Shown here one piece after another: positions 36,012-45,040 of a stretch of 64,000 nucleotides of DNA. Source of the stretch: CAZOLI01 sp964580675 (lineage in GTDB: Bacteria > Planctomycetota > MHYJ01 > CAYXQY01); NCBI GenBank assembly GCA_964580675.1, contig CAZOLI010000001.1, positions 105,661-169,660 on the forward strand, given 5' to 3'. The notes beneath the pieces are model-generated. The model saw only the letters and a list, made by a program, of their open reading frames with translations. It ran no database searches and was not told the DNA's origin. The position numbers and the translations under genes are program-made. Position 1 is the stretch's first letter, and each line of letters opens with the position of its first letter.

Positions 36012-36718
36012 TTTCTCTTCTCCAGACGGTCTTCAATCATCATCAACGAATCCTCGATGTCCTGCTCCTTTGGAATTTTGTCCTTCTCCTTTCCGTACGT
36101 GTCCAGATATTTGATCAGATAATCCCTGGCACGTTTGAGGTTTTTGGTTTCGTCCTCCCCTCGATTGGCAAGAGCCCTGTGAACGGCACCGAGATAAAAG
36201 TAACAGAGTGCCTCCACAATTGGTTTTTCCTGTTTTTTTGACTTCTTTACTCCCTGTTTTAATTTCCCTATCGCAAGGTTCAGAAACCTCGGGTTGTAAT
36301 TCCGAAGCTCGTAGAGCATTTTGCCCCACTCCTTGTAAGGGGCGGCACTCTCCGGTTTGATCTCATGGGCTTTCCTGAACCCATCCGCGGATTTTTTGAC
36401 AAATTTCTCGATCTTTTTCTCGTTTTTTTTCGGGTCCGATTGAAACAGAGCAAGGGCCCGGTATCCGTGGGCGTTGGCCAGCCCGAGCATGGCTTCAAAG
36501 TTATCGGAATCCATTTCGAGTGCTCGCCGGAACTGTATCGCCGCCCGGCGAAAATTGGGTTTGTCATTCCGCATAAACCCCTTTCCGTACGCCACGTACT
36601 TTTCCGGATCATCAAATATCGGTTCGTCCGAATCGGACGATTCAGGCGGGTTTCCACAGGAAACAACCCCCGCCAGAAATCCCAGAGCAAGAACCGGAAC
36701 AAGAACCCAGCGTTTCAT
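36008..36718 (-). CDS. TPR-containing lipoprotein
   Basis: The 236-residue product begins MKRWVLVPVLALGFLAGVVSCG, a signal peptide with lipobox (VVSC). The mature part has TPR-like helices: AAIQFRRALEMDSDNFEAML, KSADGFRKAHEIKPESA, and others. No catalytic motif is present. It probably acts as a scaffold at the periplasmic face. Its ATG overlaps the stop of ruvA (TAATG) and its own stop overlaps the next start, showing tight coupling. Confidence 0.8.
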   Translation of the reverse strand: MKRWVLVPVLALGFLAGVVSCGNPPESSDSDEPIFDDPEKYVAYGKGFMRNDKPNFRRAAIQFRRALEMDSDNFEAMLGLANAHGYRALALFQSDPKKNEKKIEKFVKKSADGFRKAHEIKPESAAPYKEWGKMLYELRNYNPRFLNLAIGKLKQGVKKSKKQEKPIVEALCYFYLGAVHRALANRGEDETKNLKRARDYLIKYLDTYGKEKDKIPKEQDIEDSLMMIEDRLEKRK

Positions 36719-37326
36719 TACGAAACCTCCTTCAGTGCCTGTTTAACGAGTTCACTCGTGTTTTCCACCTCACCGTCCTGATCCACGGCGCGGTTCACCG
36801 CCTTCCGTGATTTTCGTTCGGGATACCCCAGTTTGGTCAGGGCCTCCACGGCACTTTCCACAAGGGAAGTTTCCACCGACTTCCCGTTCGATGATTCCTC
36901 GGGTTCCTCTGCCGCTTCCGTCGCAAAATCGCCGATTTTGTCCTTGAGCTCCACAATCATCCGCTCGGCCGTCTTTTTGCCAATGCCCGTGGCCTGTTTC
37001 AGAACGGAGGTTTCCTCATGGACAATCGCTTTCGCAATTCGATTCGGAGGGGCCTCCGACAGCAAACTGATGGCCGTACGAGCCCCAATCCGGTTCGCCG
37101 AAATCAGAATCCGGAACAGGTCCCGTTCGCTCCGGCTGTGGAACCCGTACAGGGAATAATCGTTTTCCGTCACGTACAGATGGGTATAAATTTTTACCTC
37201 ACCATCGGCCGGGAGATGTTCAAATGTGGAGCGGGAAATCTGACAGGTCCATCCGAGACCGTTTGTTTCCACCACGGCCATCTCGGGATCCCGCCGTTTC
37301 AGGGTTCCTCGCAGGAAATCAAACAT
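36718..37326 (-). CDS. ruvA: Holliday junction branch migration protein RuvA
   Basis: DNA-binding subunit that holds Holliday junctions for the RuvB motor. The 202 residues are of normal length. The N-terminal OB fold (MFDFLRGTLKRRDPEMAVVE to THLYVTENDYSLYGF), the paired helix-hairpin-helix domain (LISANRIGARTAISLLSEAP, then ATGIGKKTAERMIVELKD) and the C-terminal RuvB-contacting three-helix domain are all present. ruvB and ruvC are not next to it; instead kbl lies 41 bases upstream. Confidence 0.93.
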   Translation of the reverse strand: MFDFLRGTLKRRDPEMAVVETNGLGWTCQISRSTFEHLPADGEVKIYTHLYVTENDYSLYGFHSRSERDLFRILISANRIGARTAISLLSEAPPNRIAKAIVHEETSVLKQATGIGKKTAERMIVELKDKIGDFATEAAEEPEESSNGKSVETSLVESAVEALTKLGYPERKSRKAVNRAVDQDGEVENTSELVKQALKEVS

Positions 37327-37367
37327 AATCGACGTCCATCCCCCAAAAACTGTTAAACCAGGAACAA

Positions 37368-38552
37368 TCAGACAACGCCATGCCGTTTGCCCACTTTCTC
37401 AAAAGCGTCCACGGCCCGATCTATTTGATCTTCGGTATGGGCTGCGGAAAGCTGAACACGAATTCGGGCTTCTCCCCGGGGCACGACCGGATAACTGAAG
37501 CCGATCACGTAGATGCCTTCCTCCAGGAGTTCGTCGGACATGTCCTTTGCCAGCTGGGCCTCTCCGAGCATAATCGGAACAATGGGATGATCGCCGGCTT
37601 TGATTTCAAATCCTGCTTCTTTCATGGAATTCCGGAATTGCAGGGTGTTCTGTCTCAGCTGTTCCCGGAGTTCCTCCGTTTCCCGGATCAGGTCAATGGC
37701 CGCTATTCCCGCCGTGACAATTGTCGGGGGAAGGGTGTTGCTGAACAGGTACGGGCGAGACTTCTGCCGGAGGATATCCACGATGACCTGCCGCCCGGTG
37801 GCAAATCCCCCCGCGGCACCGCCGAGCGCTTTCCCGAACGTGGACGTTATGACGTCCACCCGGTCATCCACGCCAAACCGTTCCGGGGTGCCACGTCCGG
37901 ATTTGCCCACAAATCCGGTGGCGTGGGAGTCGTCCACTACCACAAGCGCCTCGTATTTGTCCGCGAGCTCACAAATTTTGTCGAGTTTTGCGTAATCCCC
38001 GTCCATCGAGAACACGCCGTCCGTCGCAATCACACGAACCCGATGATCCTGCGTCCGTTTCAAAATTTCCTCGAGCTCGTCCATGTTACTGTGGCTGTAA
38101 ATCTCCCGGTCGGCACTGCATAGACGAATGCCGTCAATGATGCTTGCATGGTTCAGTTCATCACTGATAATGACGTCCTCTTCATTAAGAATGGCCGCGA
38201 ACAGTCCTTCGTTGGCATCCCAGCAGGAGGAGTACAAAATGGCATCGTCATAGCGAAAGAATTTTGCCACCTTCTCCTCGAGTTCCTTATGGATGGTCTG
38301 CGTTCCACAGATAAAGCGGACCGAACTCAGTCCGAATCCGTAATCCTCAAGTCCTTCTTTTGCTGCTTCAACGATTTCCTCGTCCGAGGCGAGTCCCAGG
38401 TAATTATTGGCACAGAAGTTGATAACGGTTCCCTGCTCAATCTCAATTTCGGCACCCTGCGGGGATTCAATGAGTCGTTCGTCCTTGTATTCCCCCGAGT
38501 CTCTTATTTCCTGAAGCTCTTCCTCAAGGATTGGTTCAATGACCGATTCCAT
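37368..38552 (-). CDS. kbl: Glycine C-acetyltransferase (2-amino-3-ketobutyrate CoA ligase)
   Basis: PLP enzyme that cleaves 2-amino-3-ketobutyrate with CoA to glycine and acetyl-CoA in threonine breakdown. The 394-residue length, FCANNYLGLASDEEI, SVRFICGTQTIHKELE, DELNHASIIDGIRL, VVVDDSHATGFVG and the PLP Lys in TSTFGKALGGAAGGF all match Kbl of the alpha-oxoamine synthase family. GGAGGT lies before the ATG. The usual partner, threonine dehydrogenase, is not adjacent, although an MDR dehydrogenase of the same superfamily lies three genes downstream (34971-36011). Confidence 0.9.
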   Translation of the reverse strand: MESVIEPILEEELQEIRDSGEYKDERLIESPQGAEIEIEQGTVINFCANNYLGLASDEEIVEAAKEGLEDYGFGLSSVRFICGTQTIHKELEEKVAKFFRYDDAILYSSCWDANEGLFAAILNEEDVIISDELNHASIIDGIRLCSADREIYSHSNMDELEEILKRTQDHRVRVIATDGVFSMDGDYAKLDKICELADKYEALVVVDDSHATGFVGKSGRGTPERFGVDDRVDVITSTFGKALGGAAGGFATGRQVIVDILRQKSRPYLFSNTLPPTIVTAGIAAIDLIRETEELREQLRQNTLQFRNSMKEAGFEIKAGDHPIVPIMLGEAQLAKDMSDELLEEGIYVIGFSYPVVPRGEARIRVQLSAAHTEDQIDRAVDAFEKVGKRHGVV

Positions 38553-38633
38553 GGTCTACCTCCAACTCAATTAGACAGTGTCGTACCAGAGGTGAACTAC
38601 GGTAAAACAGAACGAGCATATTTTGTTTTCTTA

Positions 38634-39695
38634 TCATTTTGCGAGCTGAAAATCCAGCGTTCGACGGGGGTAATTAATCCGTACAACGAGATCCTTCAGA
38701 AACGAATACCCCAGCACCGCAGCAGTTCCCGTTCCCAGGAGATTCGAAATGCCGCGGACCACCTGAAACTCCCGATCGCGAAACACGTTTCCCCCGATCC
38801 AGAGCCGTTTTAGCGTAACGATGGTTATCTCCTGTTCTTCTTTTCCAAACCCCTTCCCGGTACCGGTACGCCTGGTGGTTTCCAGGTCATACTGCTGAAC
38901 GATAGAACCGGATATAAGGTTTGAAGGAAGGGTGGGATCAATGGCCATGCGTGTCCGAAACTGTCCGTTCAACCCCGACTTGAAGGTCACGTACCGTCGA
39001 TTCTGAAGTTTTCCGCTGAGCGAAAAATAAAGCGGTGCCTTCTTTTCCGATTCCCGCGCCATCTCCTCGCGTTCCTCCTCGGTCACCGGCACCGGCTGGG
39101 CCTGGCGCAGGCCGAGTCTTTTTTTCGGGTAGTTCAGCGTGACGTCAAGCGGCCGAAAATACCGAAACCCGAGGAACCCATCAATGTTCTGAAGACCCTC
39201 GTTCACTCGCTTTCGAAGCCGTGAAAACTGGTCTCGCGGGACCACCCGTACGGGAAGCTCCCTCCGGATCAATCCACCAATTCCCATGGATTCCAGAACC
39301 CGCCCGCCCGAGGTGCCCTCCTTGCCGGTCGAACGACCGTCGTAACCGGGAAGTTGCTGCATCGTGTCCCGGAAGATGTACGTATGTTCAATGCTGGGAT
39401 TGACAAGGAACGAAAACGTCTTCCGATCGTTTAACGTGACCCGAACGACCGGTAGATAATCAGAAAGCAGTTCAAACGGGACCGTGACCTCTTTTTTGCC
39501 CGCAAAATTGGCCCCGGCAAACTGGTGTCGCGTTTTCGTTCCATCCGTTCCGCATCCGGAAAGAACAACAGCCCCGAGGATCAGCAGAATCAGGACGCCC
39601 ATACCGGGTCCAACGCATTTGATCCCGGACGTCCCTCCCGAATAAGCGGGCCCCCGGGTATTTTCCGTTACGTTATTCCAGGTCTTCGAGGTCAT
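38634..39695 (-). CDS. Lipoprotein with retropepsin-like aspartyl protease fold, degenerate active sites
   Basis: The 353-residue product has an unusually long N-terminus before a hydrophobic segment ending in VVLSGC, a lipobox. The rest contains two retropepsin-like repeats. Where D-[TS]-G would be expected, the first repeat reads LVNPSIEHTYI and the second AIDPTLPSNLI, so catalysis is doubtful; the first has lost the Asp. Hydrophobic-hydrophobic-Gly strands (DGFLGFRYF, AAVLGYSFLKDL) support the fold. The start at 39695 has GGGAG eight bases upstream and overlaps the previous gene by 23 bases; MGVLIL at 39602 is an alternative. Function unknown, probably binding rather than cleavage. Confidence 0.55.
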   Translation of the reverse strand: MTSKTWNNVTENTRGPAYSGGTSGIKCVGPGMGVLILLILGAVVLSGCGTDGTKTRHQFAGANFAGKKEVTVPFELLSDYLPVVRVTLNDRKTFSFLVNPSIEHTYIFRDTMQQLPGYDGRSTGKEGTSGGRVLESMGIGGLIRRELPVRVVPRDQFSRLRKRVNEGLQNIDGFLGFRYFRPLDVTLNYPKKRLGLRQAQPVPVTEEEREEMARESEKKAPLYFSLSGKLQNRRYVTFKSGLNGQFRTRMAIDPTLPSNLISGSIVQQYDLETTRRTGTGKGFGKEEQEITIVTLKRLWIGGNVFRDREFQVVRGISNLLGTGTAAVLGYSFLKDLVVRINYPRRTLDFQLAK

Positions 39696-40491
39696 CAAGA
39701 TCGCTCCCGCCCCATTCCATTAGTTCCATGAAGATCCGGTAATAGTGAGGCATACCCGCTTCTTTTACTTCCTCAATCTTTTCGGGTGTGCAGCGGCGCT
39801 CCAGTTCCATGATGTTTCCGGCCACCTGGCGAATTTTTTCCTCGTCTTCGTTCGGGTCTTCCTGATCTTCCAGGTTGCTTATCAGGTCTTTCATCTGATC
39901 CCACTTCCCCCGGCCGAGAATCCGGGCAAAAGCCGCCAGAAACCGGTCCTTGACGTCCGCGTCCTCCCGGACATTCCCCTGAAAGGTTAACACGTTATCC
40001 TCGAGGTCCTCAGCAGCCTTCTCGAGACTCTTATGGCTGTCCTCCGTTGATCCCATCTCTTCCATACGTTTTATTAACAGACCCTCCGAAAGCCGGGCAA
40101 TCCCCACCGCTATGTTTCGCATTTCGGGATGGCCACAGGGCAACAGTTTTTCGACCGCGTCCCAGGTCTCCGCGTCCTCCTCACGAGCCAGAGTGGAAAG
40201 CATCTTCACGATGAGTGAATCCCAATATTCCGGTGGTCTGTCGCTTCCCGAAGCACCGGGAATGGGAGGAGCATCCTCCTCTACTTCCTCGGTTTCCTCC
40301 ACTCCTTCAAGTCCCCCGGCCTCCTCAAACTCATCAATTTCGTCCAGTTCTTCCGGCGAATCGGGAGCCTCATCCGATTCGTCTTCATGGGTTTCCAGTA
40401 CGTCCGTCACCTGATCGTAGGCTTCCTTGAATTGACCCTCTTTCAGAAGTTCCCATGCCTGACTGGTTTCTTCCGTTATTTTGCTGTGCAT
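39673..40491 (-). CDS. Very acidic hypothetical protein
   Basis: The 272-residue product is dominated by Glu and Asp, with a run of near-repeats at about residues 38-85 (DESDEAPDSPEELDEIDEFEE). The N-terminus, WELLKEGQFKEAYDQVTDVLE, looks like a single TPR helix pair; the rest is helical. I do not recognise a family. GAGGTTGAT precedes the ATG, a good ribosome site, so the gene is very likely real. It overlaps the start of the retropepsin-like lipoprotein, suggesting translational coupling. Confidence 0.65.
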   Translation of the reverse strand: MHSKITEETSQAWELLKEGQFKEAYDQVTDVLETHEDESDEAPDSPEELDEIDEFEEAGGLEGVEETEEVEEDAPPIPGASGSDRPPEYWDSLIVKMLSTLAREEDAETWDAVEKLLPCGHPEMRNIAVGIARLSEGLLIKRMEEMGSTEDSHKSLEKAAEDLEDNVLTFQGNVREDADVKDRFLAAFARILGRGKWDQMKDLISNLEDQEDPNEDEEKIRQVAGNIMELERRCTPEKIEEVKEAGMPHYYRIFMELMEWGGSDLDDLEDLE

Positions 40492-40576
40492 ATCAACCTC
40501 GGAAATAAATGACGATCAAACGTTTTATAAAAATCGCATGTCCCCTGTTATGTTTTGAACTCGGCAAATATTCAAA

Positions 40577-41302
40577 CTAAAACAGATCAAGTAACCGGCG
40601 AAGGGAACGAACAACTCGCATCGACCGTTCCGTCGTGGATTCCTTCTTCGTTTGTTCTTCACTCCGATCGATAAGAACAGGTCGTATCCCCGCCTTCCGG
40701 GCGCCCTCGTAATCATCAAGGCGTCGGTCTCCCGTATGAATTGTATTCCGGGGGGCAACCCCCGCCTCACGGAGGGCCCTTCGAAAAATGTCCCGGCACG
40801 GTTTCCGGTGTCCCGCCACCGCACTGGGCAGCACGAAATCAAACCGGTCACGGATTCCCAGCCCCTCAAGAATCTGAAGAAGCCGGGAATCCCAGTTTGA
40901 GACCACACCAATGATAACGTCCATCTTCACCAGTTCATCAAGCACTGCTTCCGCGTCCGGATACATCCGGAAGGTGTCCGGATGACCGAAGCGACGATAA
41001 ATTCGATCGAACCAGTTCTCAAAAGAAAGTTGTGAAAGGGGTTCGTAATTCTGATACACGTGGCGTAAAAACGTTTTCCACATTTCCCGGTCCCGTTCGT
41101 CCGATGACTGCAGATTTCCGTTTCGAACCCGGTTTGTTGGCGCATAATCCATCCAGATCCGGTGGAGGGTCTCTTCAAAGGCCTTCGGATTCACCACAAC
41201 CCCCATTTCCTCGGTGACCGTTGTGTATACCTCTCCCACGGACGGATGAATATAAAGCAAGGTACCACCGGCGTCGAAGAAAATGGCCTCCGGCGTGTTC
41301 AC
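40577..41302 (-). CDS. HAD-superfamily hydrolase
   Basis: A 241-residue phosphatase of the HAD type. The four motifs are present: FFDAGGTLLY (motif I; the second Asp is replaced by Gly, as in HDHD3-like members), GVVSNWDSRL (II), the Lys in AGHRKPCRDIF (III) and HTGDRRLDDYEGARKAG (IV). The helical cap covers about residues 15-110. Substrate is unknown; phosphoglycolate- or epoxide-hydrolase-like members have this layout. The start is a GTG at 41302. It follows the hemerythrin-domain gene by about 190 bases. Confidence 0.85.
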   Translation of the reverse strand: MNTPEAIFFDAGGTLLYIHPSVGEVYTTVTEEMGVVVNPKAFEETLHRIWMDYAPTNRVRNGNLQSSDERDREMWKTFLRHVYQNYEPLSQLSFENWFDRIYRRFGHPDTFRMYPDAEAVLDELVKMDVIIGVVSNWDSRLLQILEGLGIRDRFDFVLPSAVAGHRKPCRDIFRRALREAGVAPRNTIHTGDRRLDDYEGARKAGIRPVLIDRSEEQTKKESTTERSMRVVRSLRRLLDLF

Positions 41303-41495
41303 GAAATCAGCTGATTCTATCGTTCGGGTCTATTCGCCCCGCCGATGGCCGACGTGGGACGACATCGAGGACATTCATTCTATTTGGATTGCCACCATGA
41401 TGCAAGAACAAACACCGAATCGGGTTTATTCCCGTGTAGAAACCCGGAAATTTCCTTCTGTTCAAACTCACGAAAAGAGCTGTTCCATCCTGTTT

Positions 41496-42551
41496 TTACC
41501 GGTTGTGTTCCGGAGAAAGAGGCTGAAGAGATTCCTCCGATCCCGGTGGGTAATGACGATCCCGGAAGGAAGAACACTCCTCTTCAAGTTCATCGAGTTG
41601 CTCACGCGTAAGTCGTTCCCGTATTTCGGGCAGCAGTTCTTCCTCTTCAAAGAGCACGTGTTCCTGAATCTGCTCGCCAACCTGTTCAAGAAGTCCTTCC
41701 TCCACATTATTTTTGTTTAACTGTTCCTCAAGCGTCGACACGGTTTGGCGGATTTCTCGATGGTCCTTCACCAGCTTCTGGAACGACGGGTTCTCCTCCA
41801 CGTTCATAAACTGACCCGACACCGCCAGCACAACGTCTTCCTCGAGCCGGAAATGTGGGTTCAGCTGGACCTCCCAGAATTCCACGAACTCCCGGGCACG
41901 CTCAAGCAATTCATCCTCCCCGCTTACCTTCTTTGAAAGCTTTCGCACCTGAGCCAGGATCCGGTTGTGATCCTCGGACAGCAAATGAAGCGGCGTCGAA
42001 TCCTCTTCCTCCTTCTCCTGAGATTCGTTCCCGGTGTCCCCGGCATCACCATTCTGCTCCCGAAAGCGTTTCCGGAAGGCACGGGATCGACGGTGGATCT
42101 CGTCCAGATCCGACGGCGAAAACGTGTTTTCCATCTCCTCGAATATGGTTCGTTCCTCCAGCCGGGCGTGTTTTTGCAATCGTTTCCCCAGCCGTTCCAG
42201 AAACGACCGCATCTCTTTGCCCTCCTCCAGCAGTCTGCGGAGCTCCGGTACCTGATCACGGAACCAGGCGTGGTCCTCCAGCATTTCCTGAATATGATCC
42301 TCCTCTTCAATATCCACGTACCGAAAATAAATCGGAAGAAGCACTTCCTCTTCCTCCCGAAAATGCCAGGAAGAATGATCGTCCCAGAACTCAAGGAACG
42401 CCGACGCAAGTTCCTCATCCGAAACGTCTTCCTCCCCTTTGAGCCCTCCGTTCATAAGTCGAACCGCCTGCGTGAGGGCTTTGTGATGATCCCGGGACAG
42501 ATCCTGCAGCGCTGGATGCCGGGTGCTGGACGTGCTCTCCTTCTCGGTCAT
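41496..42551 (-). CDS. Protein with two hemerythrin-like (HHE) domains
   Basis: The 351-residue product has two consecutive HHE domains that bind a di-iron centre. Repeat 1 has LSRDHHKAL, DDHSSWHFREEEEVLLP, MLEDHAWFRDQV and LQKHARLEERTIFEEME; repeat 2 has LSEDHNRIL, NPHFRLEEDVVLAV, LVKDHREIRQT and IQEHVLFEEEELLPEIR. An acidic Glu/Asp linker of about 20 residues joins them. Such proteins sense or carry O2, NO or iron in the cytoplasm. The ATG at 42551 is taken; there is no strong ribosome site, and an earlier start would add residues of no clear homology. Confidence 0.82.
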   Translation of the reverse strand: MTEKESTSSTRHPALQDLSRDHHKALTQAVRLMNGGLKGEEDVSDEELASAFLEFWDDHSSWHFREEEEVLLPIYFRYVDIEEEDHIQEMLEDHAWFRDQVPELRRLLEEGKEMRSFLERLGKRLQKHARLEERTIFEEMENTFSPSDLDEIHRRSRAFRKRFREQNGDAGDTGNESQEKEEEDSTPLHLLSEDHNRILAQVRKLSKKVSGEDELLERAREFVEFWEVQLNPHFRLEEDVVLAVSGQFMNVEENPSFQKLVKDHREIRQTVSTLEEQLNKNNVEEGLLEQVGEQIQEHVLFEEEELLPEIRERLTREQLDELEEECSSFRDRHYPPGSEESLQPLSPEHNR

Positions 42552-42942
42552 CAGAACATGAATAGAATACGGTGATGTGAATACCCCCCTTTCTCCAGAG
42601 ATCGGATTCCCATCTGGATCGATTACTGTGCCGATCCCCACGAATTCCTCCGGAATGATTTATTGTAATCCGGACCGATCTCTTTTCCCACCGGTTCCAG
42701 TCATCCGAATTATGCTCATCACGGATTGCCGGAATATCAACCGGTAATCAGGACAGGCCCGGCCCACAGTCAAGTCGGATCAATAGAGCCAATTAAGTAA
42801 ATATTGTTTGACCATTCTAACTGTATTTCTTAACGTGATGAAGACCCATTATCAGGTGAGGAGAGCCCGAATCGGCTTTTCAGTTACTCGCGGTCAAGTA
42901 AATGCTTTCCGACGACGAATCCACGTTACAGGAGGCTGTAAA

Positions 42943-43042
42943 NNNNNNNNNNNNNNNNNNNNNNNNNNNNNNNNNNNNNNNNNNNNNNNNNNNNNNNNNN
43001 NNNNNNNNNNNNNNNNNNNNNNNNNNNNNNNNNNNNNNNNNN
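42943..43042. other. Assembly gap (100 N)
   Basis: Exactly 100 N, the usual placeholder for unknown length. It hides the N-terminal part of the permease gene. An AGGAGG immediately before it (42930-42935) may be that gene's ribosome site, or the gap may hide more than one helix. Confidence 0.99.
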
Positions 43043-44911
43043 GGATTCCGGGAGGGTTGGCTTTTCATGTTTCCCGATCACCCCGCCCTGGTGGTCGATA
43101 TGGTCACTTTCGCACTCATTATGGGGATTTCCTTTGTCAGTGCCGGACTGGCATTCCGTGTACAGTACGCCATTCTCGCCGTGATTGTGGCGTCGCTCAT
43201 CGCCATCGTCATCCCGGTGTTTCAGAATGCCCTGACGGAACCCATAAACTGGTTCGGATCCTTCCCCGGCTCCCCGGAGGACGGATTCCAGGGCACGGGT
43301 TTCTGGTACGTGTTCGCCGTGTTTTTTCCCGCCACCACCGGCATAATGGCCGGCGCCAATATGTCCGGTGAACTAAAGAACCCGAAACGAAGCATCCCGG
43401 TGGGCACCCTTGGTGCCATCGGATTAAGCCTTGTGATTTACGTGGGGGTTGCTTATCTGCTGGCCCGAATGGCGTCCCCGGAAGAATTGACAGCGAATTA
43501 CACCATTCTGGTTGACAAAGCCTTCTGGGGACCCGCGGTGCTGGCCGGGATTCTTGGGGCGACGTTTTCCTCGGGGCTTGCCTCCTTTGTTGGGGCTCCA
43601 CGGATTCTACAGGCCCTCGGCAGTCATCGCATTCTTCCGATGGGACCCTGGCTGTCGGAACGCACGGAGTCCGGTGAACCACGAAATGCGTTGATCATTA
43701 CGGGCGTCATCGTGTTTTTCGGTTTGCTCCTGCGGGATCTGAACGCCATCGCTCCGCTGATCACCATGTTCTTCCTGATTACCTACCTCATGATTAACGC
43801 CGTGGTACTCATGGAACAGAGCCTGAGTTTGATCAGTTTTCGTCCGGAATTCCGGGTTCCGACCTTCGTTCCGTTTCTCGGCTTCACCGGCTGCCTGTTT
43901 GCCATGTTTATCGTGAACCCGGTGTTCAGTCTCGTGGCCATCTCATTTGTCACGGTTGTCTATGTCTTTTTGCTACGTGCCTCCCTGAACGCCCCTTTCG
44001 GGGACATGCGAAGCGGTCTGTTCGTGGCAATGGCGGAATGGGCCGGCGGCATCATCAACCGGATGCCCTCCTCACAGGAGCGCGCATGGAAACCCAATCT
44101 TCTCGTCCCCGTGGAATCTCCCGGTGAGTTACTTGGTTCCTACCGGACCATCCTCGACGTGGCGTCCCCAAAAGGATCGGTCAAGGTCTTTGCCATTTCG
44201 TCGCGGATGCCACAATCCCACCTGAACGCCCGAATTCCTTATCTTTCCCGTTCTTTTGAGGAGGACGGCATCTCCGCCCGCTCGGCCGTGATCGAGTCCA
44301 ATTCCTACCGCGACGGCGTACGCACGGTCATCCAGACCATGAAGGGCATCACGTTTCAGCCCAACATCCTGTTCCTGACCCTTCTGGAGTCGGAGGAAAA
44401 AGGCCGGGAAATCATAAACGACCAGACGTACCTGATTGACTATGCGGAGGAATCAAACATGGGCGCCATCCTGTACGGCCGGCACCCGAAAGCCGGCGTA
44501 GGACGACGAAGGGACATCAACCTCTGGTTCTCCAGTCAGGAACCGGAATGGAAAATATCCACAACCCTCGGACATCAGGACCTGGCCCTGCTCACCGCGT
44601 TTAAAATCCACCGTCAGTGGAACGGAGCCCTGCGCATCATCACGACCGTCTCGAACGTAGAACAGGAGGAGCAGGCAAGAGAATACATGAAAAACCTGAA
44701 AGACCTCTGCCGGATGCCCGGAGCGGAAATCCAAATTATCGTGGGTGATTTCGACGAAGCGGTGGCCGGAGCCCCAACAGCCGACCTGGATATTTTCGGT
44801 ATGCCGGAAAACCCCAACCGGACGGCCGATTTCTTTTATGGTATGCTTGAAAAAACGGAAAGTTCATGCCTTTACGTCCGTGACTCCGGCCAGGAAAACG
44901 CGATGGCCTGA
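43043..44911 (+). CDS. APC/SLC12-type transporter (5' end lost in assembly gap)
   Basis: The readable 622 residues start inside the membrane domain and show at least eight hydrophobic helices with FFPATTGIMAGANMSGELKNP, a signature of the amino acid permease/cation-chloride cotransporter superfamily, then FFLITYLMINAVVLMEQSL. After about residue 350 a long soluble C-terminal domain follows (LLVPVESPGELLGSYRTILD onward), as in the SLC12 branch, including bacterial relatives of Na-K-Cl cotransporters. This would fit ion homeostasis in a salt-rich habitat. The start is not visible. The stop is at 44909-44911. The substrate is uncertain between amino acids and cation-chloride. Confidence 0.8.
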   Translation, partial: GFREGWLFMFPDHPALVVDMVTFALIMGISFVSAGLAFRVQYAILAVIVASLIAIVIPVFQNALTEPINWFGSFPGSPEDGFQGTGFWYVFAVFFPATTGIMAGANMSGELKNPKRSIPVGTLGAIGLSLVIYVGVAYLLARMASPEELTANYTILVDKAFWGPAVLAGILGATFSSGLASFVGAPRILQALGSHRILPMGPWLSERTESGEPRNALIITGVIVFFGLLLRDLNAIAPLITMFFLITYLMINAVVLMEQSLSLISFRPEFRVPTFVPFLGFTGCLFAMFIVNPVFSLVAISFVTVVYVFLLRASLNAPFGDMRSGLFVAMAEWAGGIINRMPSSQERAWKPNLLVPVESPGELLGSYRTILDVASPKGSVKVFAISSRMPQSHLNARIPYLSRSFEEDGISARSAVIESNSYRDGVRTVIQTMKGITFQPNILFLTLLESEEKGREIINDQTYLIDYAEESNMGAILYGRHPKAGVGRRRDINLWFSSQEPEWKISTTLGHQDLALLTAFKIHRQWNGALRIITTVSNVEQEEQAREYMKNLKDLCRMPGAEIQIIVGDFDEAVAGAPTADLDIFGMPENPNRTADFFYGMLEKTESSCLYVRDSGQENAMA

Positions 44912-44940
44912 TCGACGCACAAAAGAAACAAAAACACCAC

Positions 44941-45024
44941 ATATCGTCCCCGTTCATTACAATCGTGGTGGACACCACCGGATTCATCTGTTACTTCTCC
45001 GTGGCTTACTGGATCCTCAGTTGA
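44941..45024 (+). pseudogene. 3' remnant of an MgtE-type magnesium transporter
   Basis: Between the permease and the TVP38 gene, one frame reads SSPFITIVVDTTGFICYFSV and a few more residues to a TGA at 45022-45024. This is very like the last transmembrane helix of MgtE (pattern SGPxxTTxxDxxGxxIYF). Nothing upstream in this frame resembles the rest of MgtE, so it is a relic or a coincidence. Identification is from memory of the family. Confidence 0.45.
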
Positions 45025-45040
45025 TAATCGCCAACCCTGG

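Noticed and set aside
42902..42942. MLSDDESTLQEAV as true N-terminus of the APC transporter
   Set aside because: It is joined to the rest only across the 100-N gap of unknown length; the AGGAGG inside it suggests a start further on.
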